NCBI GenBank assembly: GCA_037957365.1
Contig: JARHVA010001739.1
Coordinates: forward strand, 1,426,001 to 1,490,000
DNA: 64,000 bases
Direction of reading: 5' to 3'
Origin: Torreya grandis
Lineage: Eukaryota > Streptophyta > Pinopsida > Cupressales > Taxaceae
Position numbers and translations under genes: made by a program. The notes under the pieces are model-generated. The model was given only the letters and a program-made list of their open reading frames with translations, was not told the origin of the DNA and ran no database searches. Positions 45,271 to 58,330 of the stretch are shown here, in pieces. Within the stretch, counting starts at the first letter, position 1. Every line of letters starts with the position of its first letter.

Positions 45271-47156
45271 ACTCAATGTATAGACCTAAAAAATATAAAA
45301 AATCAGTCTTTTTAGCCCGAATACGTATAGTTTCGCATAATACTATATCAACCAATTACATGGGGTTATTCTTAGGGGAGTTTTTAATATGTTTTAGGTG
45401 TTTTTTAAGTTTATCTATTTCATATATAGGCATGAAATTTCATTTCTCTGTCATTAGTTCCTTATAGCTCTCCTAGGCAACTTGAAAGTGGTTTGAACTC
45501 TTAACGATGGTTCATAAAGTTGGGGGCATGGAACCAAATAAAAATTCCATATAATGGAATTAAACTAGGGTATTTAACTTACCATAGGATTATAAGGTCC
45601 CATGAATTAGTGTAATCCATACCAAGAAAGTGAAACTAGTTTTTTGGGTTACAACTGGGCATTCTACGAGGTCTGAGCAAGATTACAGTCTGTAGGTACA
45701 TTTCCTGAGTTTGATTTGATCATACAACACCTAAATGAGGTCTGAGAAATATCCCTTACATATTTAAATATTTTTTTAACTTCATTATTTCATCAAACCT
45801 CTCTACACTCTCATTGCTCTAGGCCTAGGGTTTATGAGACAAGCTGACTATGTGATCCTAGCTTCTTGTTTTCACCTTTTTTATTCACTATTCAAGGTCT
45901 AGTTTAATCATGAAGTTTTTTTACAAATTCATCCATCTATTCAATTTTCTCTAAGTTCATCTCATCTCCAATTCATCTTACTTCGCTATTCATCTTTCAA
46001 CTCACTACCTTATAGGCCTATGTATGTCATTTTGGACTATGCATGGGTCTAAACAAATTTGACTATATTATCTCATTATTGTTTGAGTTGAGGGTCTAAT
46101 TTAGTGATTAAACATGTTCCTCATCACATTATCAAGGCTTCACTTCAACTAAATGCTTCACCACTCTAGGATTGACTGCCTATATAGACTATGTATGCTC
46201 TTAGGACTATTAGGGGTGAAGAATAGGGTTTGTCAATATTCCATACATTTGTAAGGATATTGTAGAGTGAAGACATCACATTCCACTATCTCACTCTCCC
46301 TCATATCATACAATTTTTCCAAACAATCAAACCCAAACCTCTAAGAGTAGGCAGGCTTAGGTTTCTATTAGACTGAGTATGTAGTGCACCTAGTGTTTGT
46401 ACATCTTTAAATGAGTCAGGGAATTTTGTGAGGTTATCTAAACATTTAAAAATGATTTTTACATGTTTCACTCTTCCTTAGATCCTAAAAACCTCTACCC
46501 TCTCAATCAAAAACCAATTTTTTACAAGGGAGACCTAGGCTTGGGCTATATATACAATTGTCTTATGACCCCTGTCTTTATCTTGAAATCCTGCTCCCCT
46601 ATTTAGAACTACTTGTTTTCAATCATTTGAGAACCCTAATCCCTTTACCATTTAAACATTCATACAAACCATTGAGTATGATTTTGAGAGACCTGAGTCA
46701 TCCAAACATAGACCTACATGTGACTGTTCTTACCCTGACTATGTATATCCTTTTGAAAAGTCTACAATCTTTGATGTTTTAAGAGTTATTTTGAAACATT
46801 GAAAATCCTCCTATTATTCTCTTGATAGATTGAGTGCCTTCCTTAACATCATGAAGCTATATGTTTCATCAATATACTATCTCAAGACCAAATTAATCTA
46901 GGCTAATTGTAGGTGTTGTTTGAGAGGTCTTAACTATGTTTTAGGTTTTGTAGACCAATTTCCAAACTTCAAAACCTATATAAAACCTTTTTAGAGACAC
47001 TTCTCAATTTTTATTGACACTTAGAGACCCATTCAATGTCCTAGAACTTTTGAACTTATCAACATCACTGTTTAAGACCAATCTCAAGCTTGGTTGTAGG
47101 TGGTGTTAGGGTAGTTGACTATGTGTAAGAGATTCATGACTTTCTCAAACTAACCC
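45271..47156. other. Unassigned AT-rich stretch with recurring GACTATGT words
   Basis: No coding or element signature found. GACTATGT/GACTATGC words recur (about 45848, 46035, 46188, 46736, 47117) in a loosely similar context, perhaps very old tandem or dispersed repeats. Similar words continue on the other side of F. Confidence 0.3.
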
Positions 47157-49472
47157 TACTAGAGGTAAAATAAATAAGAGGGGGGGTGAATCAGATGAAA
47201 TATAATCCAATTCAATTCCTAATTCTTTAAACATTCAACATATATCAACTTGATCAAACATCATAAACATGAAAGCACATACATCCAAAGCATACATAAA
47301 AGCATACATCACATGAACACATCATATATCTAGGAAACCCTCTTAGGTGATAAAATCCACTGAACCCTAAAAGATGGACTACAGTCATATAAAACAAGAT
47401 CCAACATTTATACTAGCACCAACTGATCAAGGAACACCCATCCCTTAATTTAGTGAGACACCAATCCCATAAGGAGCTACTACCCCTATCTAGTTGAGCA
47501 CCCACAATAATTAGACCTTTAAAAATATTTACCTTGCAATGAGGAACTAACCCCATAGGTAACCAATCACCAACTCAACTACCTAAATAGATCACCTTGA
47601 ACACCTATTTCTACTCTTCAACTGATGACGATCACCTTTGTCTGCACTCTTTACCTCCAATCTCTCTCAAGCTGCCTCTAGGGCTAACTTGTTCAAACTA
47701 CCTCTTCTAGGCTCATTAGGTCTAATTACCTATGTATCCACCTACATCATCTTGATAATATAAACATGACCAATCTTATTTTCTATCTGATTGTCCTCAC
47801 TATGTACATTCTATTTCAAAGGTTCTCTCCTTCGCTTGAATCTACACACACACTCAAACTTGCTCATACAAGCAATGCATCCAAAGATCCCTTTTAGATC
47901 ACTTTAGGGTTCTTTGCTCATCCTCATTCTATTTTGTACTTCATTAAATCCATTGAGCATAATTTTTCTAATCTCTTTCCTTCATCTTTATCTTTTGCTC
48001 TCTCAATTCATTCTTCTTTAAGTCTAGAAACCATTGCCTTGGTCTCCACTATTTATAGAGTCTTCATGAATATTAGCTTCTTGGTTGGCCATAATACTTA
48101 CCTTAAACCTTAAGACATCTATCATGCTAAGACATATCTCAAATACATCATCACAGGTTATCCATAGTATCTATGGGTCACACTTAAGTAGCTACACCTT
48201 TCAATTAGGCCTTAGTAGCCCTTATAGGTCTTATGGAGACCTATTCACCCATTTAACACTTCATCGAGCAAAATAAGAACATAGGATCACTTTCAACTAT
48301 GTGGGTCCACTCCATATAACCTTTATGACATTTTCAAGTGATAAATATAGCCAAAATACTCTTATGCTAAAGCACAAATTGATTGAATAATATTATGTGC
48401 ATTGTATCACCATGAATGACCATATAATCAACTATAAAGCTCCATAAATTTGACTGTACAAATATTCAGACCTTCTAAATAGATTCTTTGGATGCATCTT
48501 GTAGTCCACTACAAATTTTATTTTTAATGCACCAAGAAATTCATCCTAGATCAAAAAACATAAATCAAAAACTAAGCACTAGTTTTCTCTCATTAATTTG
48601 AATATTCAAGTTCCAACGGTCACTATTCAGAAACTAAACATCGAGCACCTTAACCTCATCACATGCTTCATGGAAATTATGGAGAAATAGAAACCTTTGA
48701 TCTCCTCTTATTATCTTAGAATTTATCATGTAATTCTCACCATTGATCTTAGATTAGAGACCTATTATTGTGCTACTTGGTAGCTCTATATGCCTTCTAC
48801 ACATTTGACTCGACCCACACTATTGATCTCTATCTGTATGAACACCCACAAACAGTTCATCTTCTATCAACTTAATAAGATAGTGACACTTATAATTAGC
48901 ATGTGAAATCTTAGACTCTTTATCATTTTGACTAAATACGCACCATTGGATCAAGATTTGGACAATGAATGTTCATTGTTAGATCAACTGACTAGTGATG
49001 TCAGACTTTAACGTAGTTAAACTTGACGGTCTCTAGCCCATCACAATCTACAAAAGCAGCTTTTAAGGTTTATAACTTGAGATAGAAATCACTTCAAAAT
49101 TCCAAATTTTTAGGGTACCTTCTTGGAACTATAAACAAAATCTCCATGAAATCCTTTGACGTTAGTTGACTTTCTAAGTACCAAAAATAAATGCAAAAAC
49201 TTATTTAATTCATATCTTTATGATGTGCAATGATGGTCTGGATTCTCTTAAGCTATAAGATGCATGTTTCTCATTCCAAATGATCAAGTGACATACCAGA
49301 AATTCACCAAGACATCTATGGATCCCTCACAACTTCTTTGTCTTTATAGACCTGCAAGTGTGCCATATCAATCCAAACCATCAATCTGATCACTTTGTCA
49401 TTAATGCATTAGTATCTCATGCTCTCTTTGACATTAATGGCAACCTAACATCAATAACCATGCTCAAAAATA
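47157..49472 (-). repeat. F left LTR
   Basis: Begins TACTAGAGG (TGTTAGAGG in the other copy) and ends near CATGCTCAAAAATA. It includes a minus TATA (CTCTATAAAT, 48051-48060). Confidence 0.78.
48051..48060 (-). promoter_or_regulatory. TATA box of F left LTR
   Basis: Minus strand CTCTATAAATAG in a block that is conserved in the right LTR (about 53328-53337). Confidence 0.55.
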
Positions 49473-49495
49473 TCCCCCTTTGTCATTGATGGAAA
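49473..49495 (-). other. F polypurine tract
   Basis: Minus strand CAATGACAAAGGGGGA directly before the LTR start (TATTTTTGAG, from TGTTTTTGAG). Confidence 0.6.
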
Positions 49496-50985
49496 AACAC
49501 CATCATAATGACTTCATACTCATTTGAACTTCTTCATTTTGATCTTTCTCCCCCTTTGACATTAATGACAAAGGGTTTTTCCTCAAAATTCCAACAAACA
49601 TTCATCAAAAATTATGTTATGTATTAAAATAATATTAAGATGCTTAGGATACTTACTTACTTTTAAGCATATGAATCAATTGCTACCCCTTTGACATGCA
49701 TCAACTTGAGCTTGGATTTATTTAATCCTTGGACCTGACAAACTGCTCACAAAGCTTAGAAAGCTCCCCTAACATCAAGTTCTATATATTTTTATCTATT
49801 ATTTAACATATACCAATCTAAACTAGGTATTTTATTGATCCTTGGACCTGTCTGCCTATAAAACTCACAAGCTCTCTTTGTTCATGCATAATGATTAAAT
49901 ACCTTGTCAAAATACATGATTTGGTTTGATCAAGTCATCATATCATTTTTTTTGAATTCACAACTGTAGTAGACTTATTCACACTTTTATCATGACTGAA
50001 ACATCTTCACGTATTCTCCCTCTTACATTATGCACATCTTTTTCAAAGCACACAAGATAGTTGTCTCCCACTTAGCCAAACACATCTTCAAATGATATTA
50101 TTATCTTGCAATTACTTATCCTTGTCTTGGCTGATCAACCTCTTGAACTAGCATCCAAACTAATTTAACCTTCTCAAATAATTTCATCTACAAACTTATT
50201 TTTCACAATCTCTTGCTTACCATTTGCCTTCAAAATCTGTACTGATTGACACTTTGATCATTACCGATATCACACATACTTGCTTCCACACAAGAAAAAT
50301 GTCTCCTAAGAAGAATAGGTAGAGACATCCACTTGTCATAGACATAATTCTGGGACCTTGTTCATGATATCAACAATATGACTACATTCTCCTCCTACTT
50401 AAATAACCTTGTCTTCAATCTTAATTATTTGATCTATCAATTTAAGCAATTCACAAGATCTTACCTTTAGGACCAAAACCCTAAACATACATTGAGTACA
50501 TTTGAACAAGATCGACATACCTTTCTATGTAAAAGAATATCTTAATAACTCATCATACTTGATTAGACACTTGGAAACCTCATTATTTGCCTACAGACCT
50601 TTAGAACCAACATCTTCATTCTTCACCATTTGACCAACTAAACCATCCTTCAGATTTGATCAAAACTTTGACTTTAGGATCACTTATTTTTGTAAATATC
50701 TTATCATGTCCTTTCACAATAAATAAACACATCTTCTTATGACCTTTCTTATCCTACAACATTAATCAAATCTCAAAAAACATCCACCATGCTTCCTCTT
50801 GCTATCAAGTCTCTCCTTGAAGCTTAGAGAGAGACACCCCTTTGACATAGTGAGACTAAAAGTCTCAAAACTTAGGAGACTCCCATATCTCCATACTCTC
50901 ATTTGAATTGTAGTCCTACCTCATCACCAAATTGTCTTTGAATGGATCCTTAATTTAATTCTTTGATTCAGACTTGTCAAATAAG
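49496..50985 (-). other. F interior, no recognised coding
   Basis: About 1.5 kb downstream of the gag-like relic. I looked for copia protease, integrase and RT motifs on the minus strand and found none. It could be a deleted pol region or filler. Confidence 0.45.
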
Positions 50986-52375
50986 GTAGACAACATAAAC
51001 TCTTAACTTTCCTTCATTTTTATCATGGAAAACAAACCATCTTTGGTCTCAGTTCTATCTCTCCTAATAGGCCTAGGTTTCCATGACCATTTGGGACCTC
51101 TTCCTTGCACACTAGGAGCTTCATATAACTTATTTTTATTTGAGAATTCATTCAAATTATTATTATAATACTTATTAATGTGACCAACTCTATGACATCT
51201 AAAACAAATAAGATCATTCATACCTTTTGCTTGATAATGATTATGATCTTTCTTTGATTGATTTATTCTCCTCTTACATTCTCTAGCAATGGGGCCAAAC
51301 TAATTGCATGCATAAAATGACTCTAGATTAAATATCTCATTGCATTGATCTATCTAGCTTGTCTTCTTTCTTGCACTCTAGGAGCTTGATTGAACTTATC
51401 ATGATTTAATGGTATTTGCTTGCATAACCTAGTAATGTGACCAACTTCTTGAAACATTAGCAAACAATGTCTTCCATACCTTTTGTTTGAATATGGAAGT
51501 GATCTCCCTTTGATTGATTACTTCTTTTTACACATTTATTTTCCCTATGACCAACAAGATGACAGTCAAAACAATGGCCCATAAAATATTTGGCATACCC
51601 TGAAGAATTTGGTTGTCTAATTGGTTTCTTCATTTTTTCTTTGACCTGAATTGACTTGTTGTCTTTCATGTTACCATCCTCTTTGCCTTCTAATTTATTT
51701 TATTCTTCTTAAATATACTTATCTTTATTATGACCTTTTCATGCTCATCCTTTAGGGAAACAAGTTTGGCCTTTAATTAAATACAATCATCTTCTTTAGC
51801 CTCATGCTTAAACTTGTAGCCTCTAATTGAATTCTAAGATCTTTGAAAGTCTATTTATCTTCCATAGCCCTTTTGGCCATGTCATCATTTAATCTACATG
51901 TTTTATCTTCAATAATCTTTATATAATCAAGATTGAACTTCAACTCGTCATGTTGACCTTGCTTTGAACTTAACTTTGCATTTGTCTCTTCTAATTTAGT
52001 CTTGAGGTGTCTACATTCTTCCTCTTTTGAACTCAGATTTGTCTTTGCAACCCTTAATTGATCCTCAAGAATATTGATCTTCTCTTTATCATCTTTTGAT
52101 CTTGTTCTTACTTTCAATTATTCTAACTCCTTATTGAGCTTGATCTATTCTTGATTCTTCTTTTCCTCTCTCTCAGACTTGCCTAACAAACTTCCCTTAA
52201 GAGAACAAACTTGTGATTCAAGACCTTTGATCATATTCCTCATTTTATAATTCCTCTTCTTTTGCTCCTTTAATTCACCAAGTGCACCCATGATCTCAGC
52301 TTCTAGATCAACTTATTCTTCTTCATTGTCATCACAAACTAATTTATCAAACATATTGATCTTTTCACCCATATT
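50986..52375 (-). pseudogene. F gag-like protein: coiled coil plus repeated zinc knuckles
   Basis: Starts MGEKINMFDKLVCDDNEEE about 60 bases inside the primer site. A long charged helix follows, including the 88-codon open stretch at 51851-52117 (KINILEDQLRVAKTNLSSKE and RHLKTKLEETNAKLSS), which is typical coiled coil. Then comes HCFDCHLVGHRENKCVKR (about 51525-51580), and about 360 bases later a second, related module CFRCHRVGHINKYY (about 51170-51210). Each knuckle sits next to an NQSKxDHxHxQxKGM stretch, so the module was duplicated. Knuckles bind RNA; the coiled coil would allow assembly. Broken by several stops. Confidence 0.75.
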
Positions 52376-52420
52376 GTACTTTGTATCACCTTCAAGTGGT
52401 TAAAATTACATAGAAAGTCA

Positions 52421-52434
52421 TGCTCTGATACCAA
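52421..52434 (-). other. F primer-binding site (initiator tRNA-Met)
   Basis: Minus strand TTGGTATCAGAGCA next to the right LTR; TGGTATCAGAGC is an exact match. Confidence 0.85.
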
Positions 52435-52435
52435 T

Positions 52436-54743
52436 TGTTAGAGGTACAATCACTGAAAGTGGGGGGTGAATCAGTGATGTAAGATAACCCAATTCAATTC
52501 CCAACTCTTTAAACATTCAACATATATCAACTTGGTCAATTAACATAAACATGAAATCACATACATCCAAAGCATATATAAGAGCATACATCACATGAAC
52601 ATATCATATATGTGGGAAAACCTTTTGGGGGATAAAACCCACTAAACCCTATAAGATGGACTATGGTATTATAAAACAAGATCCAATATTTAGAATAACT
52701 GATCAAGGAACACCCATCCCTTAGTTTAGTGAGATGCCAATCCCACAAGGAGCTATTTTCCTTGTCTAGCTAAGCACCCACAACAACTAGACCTTTAATA
52801 GGATTTACCTTGCAAGGAGGAACTAACCCCTAAGGCAAATAATCACCCACTCATCTATCTGAATAGATCACCTTGAATACTTTTTGCTACTCTTCAACTA
52901 ATGATGATCACCTTTGTCTACACTCTTCACCTCCAATCTCTCTCAAGTTGCCTCTAGGGCTAACTTGCTTAAAATTCCTCTTCTAGGCTCATTAGGTCCA
53001 ATGAACTATGTATCCACCTGCATCAGATTGATCAGATAAACATGACTAGTCTTTTTTTCTCTCTGATGGTCCTCACTAACCTATACCTTCTATTACAAAG
53101 GTTCTCTCCTTTGCTTAAATCCACACACAAAAAAACTTTCTCATACAAGAAATCCATCTAAACAGTCCTTTTGGATCACTCTAGGATTCTTCACTCATCT
53201 TCATTTTGCTCTATACTTTAATACATACATTGAGCACACTATCTATGATATATTTCCTTCATATCTATCTTATACTCTCTTAATTCATTCCTCTTCAAGT
53301 CTATAAACCATTGCCTTGGTCTCCACTATTTATAGAGTCTTCATGAATATTAGCTTCTTGGTCAAACATAAAAATTGCCTTAACCCTTAAGACATATATA
53401 ATACTAAGACATATCTCAAATAAATTATCATAGGTTGGCCATAACATCTATGGTTCACACTTAAGTAGCTACACCTTTCATATAGGCCTTATTATCCCTA
53501 TAGGTCTCATAAAGACCTATTCACCCATTTAGCACTTCATCGAGAAAATTAAGAACATAAGATCACTTTCAACTATATGGGTCCACTCCGTATAACCCTT
53601 ATGACATCTTTAGGTGATAAATCTTGCCAAAACACTCTTTTGCTAAAGCACAAATTGCTTGAACAATATTTTGTACACATTCAAATTTGAAACTCCATAA
53701 CTTTGATTGTACAAATATTCAAACCTTCTAACCAAATTCTCTAGATGTGCCTTGAGATCTTATACAATATTCATTTTTACTACATCAATAAATTCATCCT
53801 GGATCAAAATATATAGATAAAAAACTAAGCACTAGTTTTCCCTCATTAATTTGAATATTCAAATTCCAATGATCACTGTTCAAACACTAAACATCAAGAA
53901 CCTTAACCTCATCTCATGCTTCCTGAAAACTATGGAAAAATATGCACCATCGATATCCTCTGAGTAGCTTAGAATTTATCTTTTAATGCTCATGATTTAT
54001 CTTATATCATAGGTCCTATAATTGTGCCACTTGGCATCTCTACATGCCTTCTACACATTTAAATCTTTAACTCAACTTGCACTATCGATCTCTATCTATA
54101 TGAACACCTGTGAACCATTGATCATCTATCAAATCAATGAGATAGTGACACTTATCACCAATATGTGAAATATTATAATATTTGAAATTTTGACTAAATA
54201 CACACCATTAGATCAAGATATGGATGATGAATTCTCACCGTTAGTCAACTAACTAGTGACCTCATACTTTAACATAGTTAAATTTGATGGTCTCTAGCCC
54301 ACCACAGTCTGCAAGAGTAACTTGGAAGGTTTATAGCTTGAGCTAGAAAATACTTCAAGATTCTAAATTTTTAGGGTACCTTATTAGAACTATAGATAAC
54401 ATCTCCATATAAAAATTTTACCTCAATTGACTTTTTGAGTACCAAAAATAAATGGACAAACTTTTTGGTTCATTCATATCTACATGATGTATAGTGATGA
54501 TTTGGCTTCTCTTAAGCTAGAATATGCATGTTTCTCATTCTAAATGATCAAGTGACATACCATAACTTCACCAAGACATATATGGATTCCTAATAACATC
54601 TTATTTGTCCTTATAGACCTATAAATGTGTCATATCCCTCCAAACCATCATTTTAATTACTTTGTCATTAATGCATTAGTATCTCATGCTCCCTTTAACA
54701 TCAATGACAACCTAATATCAATGACGATGCTAAAAAAAACTTC
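52436..54743 (-). repeat. F right LTR
   Basis: Begins TGTTAGAGGTAC and runs parallel to the left LTR to about GATGCTAAAAAAAAC. Divergence is visible throughout, including small indels. Confidence 0.78.
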
Positions 54744-56574
54744 AACCTTAAACATGATTCTATCATGTTATTTATGCCTTGAGTTATTTTTAATATGTTT
54801 AAACTCCAAGCTTCATCCTTGTCACTATCCAAGATAACTTTTCTACAATAGGATGTAGGTAGTTATTTTGAGAATCTGACTATATGTTTGGAGTTGAAAT
54901 GACCTTTTAAAATCTACCATGCCATTTTACAATTTTAAATTCTAGTAAATAGGTATTATCACTCCATTCAAATTCATAGAATCTTCAAAGAATTTCACAA
55001 CCTCTGTCATCACTTGACTATGCCTACAATCTTGTAGGTGACTGTGTCTCTACATATTATTGATTGTTTTCATCAACCTCCTATCATTTAGGTTCCTTAG
55101 AAATATTAATATGTCCATGACCATTTTAAAAATATACCACCACCTTGTTTCATTCTTAGATAACATTTTATAACCTTGAAAACAATGAATTCACCTTTGA
55201 ATTGCATACCTAGAGGTATGTAGACCTATAGATATACAACCTTATGTAGGAGCTTTTGATAGGAAAAAACATGATTGTTTGGATTCAAAAAACATGAATT
55301 TAATTTAATCAAAATAATTGGTTAGGAAACACATATATCAACTCTAGGAGATACACATTCAATTATTCAAATCACCTCAATTGCTAAACACACATAAGAT
55401 AGTCTACAATGGAGATATGTGACCATTTGAAACTAGTATGAATTGTTTGAATAATTATAAGGATATTTATGGATTTAAAAGAGATTATAGAACAATAAAT
55501 ATTCACTCAAATGCATCAGACCACCTATAAAAACTTTGCAACACAAAAAAATTGCCAGTTATTGCAAACTATGCCCAAGGGGCACTTTTTAATGCCAAAA
55601 GGACATCCACACATTCCACCATGATGAATGAACATGTATGAGGAATATTCATACATATTATAACTAAATATAACTATTTTTCATTCATGAATTCAAATTT
55701 TACATTGGTGTTACTATAAACATAGCCTGTGGGGTTTTAAGCCTTTAAAAAATAGTTTACCTTCTTAGTGATTTTTCATAAATATAAGAGAACCAATCCA
55801 ATGACCAATACCAAAAATTTAAATCCCATATGGTTCCCTAAATTTGGACAAAATATCATCTCTTAACTCTACATGTATGGCCTGTACCATCTAATTGAAA
55901 TTTAGCATTACTATATTGTGAATGGAGCGATGGAAGAGAGAAGTGGTTTTCTGAAAATTTTGGATCTAAAACTTATTTACAAGATTTTTTATAACTTGTA
56001 TGATATGAAATTACACCTATTAAATTTTTTCACTTGCACATGACTTCAACAAGTCTGTACAACTTCCTCTAACTCTTCAATATGGCATTGAAATCTAAAA
56101 AATTGAAATTTCCATGACATGCTGATAGGTGTGATAGTTGAGTAACTACTCCAAGATCCTTGAAGTGTGTATGGTATGATTTTTTCACTTATGTAACTTT
56201 GACATACACTTGAGTTAACCAAAAATCACATTTTCATGCATTTTCAACACCTTAGATCTAGTAAATGATCCTCAAACTTCCTAAAACTTCATGAAATGAT
56301 GTGAAAATATGTTTAACACATGTAATGACATTAATTAAACCCTAATAACTAATGACACAACTGTACCATGACTTATTTCCTCATGACATGCCTAAACCAC
56401 TATATGACCACAACACGATTTTACCTTAACTTTACCAAACTAACCTTAAACCATGCTAACAAGGTTAAATGAAGACTCTAGGAACCATATAGTGTATGAC
56501 ATATCCACATCAAAATACCATGATTTTTTTTAATTTATAGGGGTGTGACCAATTTGACTTGGGGTCAAATTTGG
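54744..56574. other. Unassigned AT-rich stretch
   Basis: No coding or terminal-repeat signal. The first 500 bases resemble the left flank of F in word use (GTAGGTRRTTNTT, GACTATRT), consistent with F having inserted into one older repeat. The rest shows nothing I recognise. Confidence 0.35.
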
Positions 56575-57725
56575 TCAACAAATACCTTTTAAACTTGGCC
56601 AAGATGATGTACTTTGATGTTGTGTCATGTAGCATGAGAATGTAGAGGTACTTAAGAAATTCCATGAAGGTGTCATTGGAGGAAACTATGTTATTGAAGC
56701 TATAGTGTGAAAGGTCCTTTTGGATGGCTTATGGTGGCCTACCTTGTTTAAGGATGCTAAGACTTATGTGTGCCAGTGTGACATTTGCCAATGCATGAGA
56801 AAACCAAATAGGAGGGATGCGATTCCCCTTCTTCATATATTATCCAAGTAACCATTTAAAAAATTATCCATTTACTTTGTTAGCCCCATCAACCAATCAA
56901 GAAGGCATACCGATGCACAATATATTATCATTGCCACTAATTATCTTACTCATTGGGATAAATTTGCACCAACAAGGGATTGAACTATTATCATTGCTAC
57001 AAGATTCATCTAGGAAAACATCATTACATGGTTTTGATGTCCATTGAGTTTAACTAGTGACCAAAGAACCTAGTTACTTAATGAGACTATACATGTTCTC
57101 TTGGCTAAGTTCATGATCACATACCATGAGATAATTTGATATCACCCCTAGGCCAATGGTATCATTGAGGCATTTAATAAGATATTGGGTATTTTATTGA
57201 CAAAGATATGTAATATTGGATGCATTGACTAGGATGATTGTGTGTTTGTGGTATTATAGGCCTATCAAACCACTTTCAAGTACTTAAACAAGAGCACACC
57301 ATTCAATCTTTTATTCAATACTAAAATAGTTATTTTAGTTGAATTCCTTGTTCTTTCTCTTTGTATTGTGTTTGTTGGTCATCTAGATGATGAGGCATAC
57401 TTGAAATCATGTCTTGATGCTCTATTACATCTAGACGAGACCTAATTCCTCACACACTAGAGTTATGGAATGAACAAATGCAAGTAGAAAGCATGGAAAA
57501 ATCACCATCTAAAGAACAAGACTTTTGCTCCTAGCATGTAAGTCTTAGTCTATGACTCCAAGTTCGTGCACCACTTTAGAAAGATTTGTGTACACTGACA
57601 TGGCCCCTTCATCATTCATAGTATCCATCCCATTGACATGTGTAAGTTAAATCAAATTGATGGCCAATTCCTTCTTATCCATTTCAATGATAGTCAGTTG
57701 AGACTATACTTTTCTGAATAGTCTT
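56575..57725 (+). pseudogene. H: truncated Ty3/gypsy integrase relic
   Basis: The plus strand reads integrase from just before its zinc finger: KFHEGVIGGNYVIEA (second His now Asn), LWWPTLFKDAKTYV, CDICQCMRKPNRRD. The core follows: PINQSRRHTDAQYIII, LTSDQRT (second Asp kept), then ANGIIEAFNK (Glu kept); the first Asp position reads IYFVSPI, so it is lost. The C-terminal part reads KAWKNHHLKNKTFAPSM and HGPFIIHSIHPIDMCKLNQI. No RT lies upstream, so the element is 5' truncated at about 56575. The 76-codon frame at 56817-57047 is a shadow in another frame. Confidence 0.82.
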
Positions 57726-57900
57726 TCCTTTTTGAAATAATAAGATGTATGTGATTCAATTAGTCTAGGATTTCCTTTGTTTTCAATAATGTGTGGCACT
57801 AGTTTTACACCCTTGAGTATTTTTAGGGTCAACACTTTGGTTTTATAATTCTTTTTATTATCATGGAGGACCACAAACAACTTTTAGTGTGGGGTAGGGG
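57726..57900 (+). other. H 3' spacer ending in a purine-rich tract
   Basis: Non-coding, ends TTTTAGTGTGGGGTAGGGG at 57882-57900 directly before TGTTACATTT. This looks like a polypurine tract and LTR start. Confidence 0.5.
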
Positions 57901-58330
57901 TGTTACATTTATGGAGCACCACGGTATGGTATATGGGAATGCAAACATGAGAAAAGGCACATAAGTAAAGGTGTGTAGGGAAAAAAGGGTACACAATATG
58001 TGGTGCATAACATAAACTAGTTGAGGTAAAGAAATATTCCCACCTTTTGAATGGACAATATTCAAATTCTTTATAAAAGTCATGCATTTCAAGAAAAACA
58101 CATAAAGGGACATGTCATTAATAAAAGGAGAGTAATGGTAATGACAAGTGTTCCAACACCATATCATGGAAATACTGTCAATTTCATTTATTGTGTGAAG
58201 TGATGGTATAGGTAGGGATAGTAAATTTAAGTTACCCCTCGAGCCTATAAAAGGATAAATAGGGGTCATTTCACTTTTAACTATTGCTACAATTGCAAAC
58301 TCATAGAGCTGAAGGAGCATATTTGATCTA
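57901..58330 (+). repeat. Candidate H LTR or internal promoter region
   Basis: Begins TGTTACATTT after the purine tract and contains CCTATAAAAGGATAAATAGG (TATA) at about 58239-58258. No second copy is in the window, so LTR status is unproven. It directly precedes the coding relic at 58330. The 163-codon minus-strand open frame here resembles nothing known to me. Confidence 0.45.
58240..58252 (+). promoter_or_regulatory. TATA-like site before the 58330 relic
   Basis: CTATAAAAGGATA fits a plant TATA box about 90 bases before the unrecognised coding relic starts. Confidence 0.5.

Larger units (their letters stand above)
47157..54743 (-). mobile_element. F: non-autonomous LTR element with gag-like ORF only
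   Basis: Direct repeats of about 2.3 kb (47157-49472 and 52436-54743) flank a 3 kb interior. A minus-strand initiator-Met primer site touches the right repeat and an AAAGGGGGA tract touches the left one. The interior codes only for a coiled coil and zinc knuckles; no protease, integrase or RT is visible. Copia-type primer and tract suggest a large retrotransposon derivative that depends on another element. The right end is uncertain by about 10 bases and no clean duplication is seen. Confidence 0.8.

Noticed and set aside
57829..58320. 163-codon minus-strand frame
   Set aside because: Overlaps a purine tract and TATA-like region, resembles no known family, and has no protein-like pattern. 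Probably chance in AT-rich DNA.
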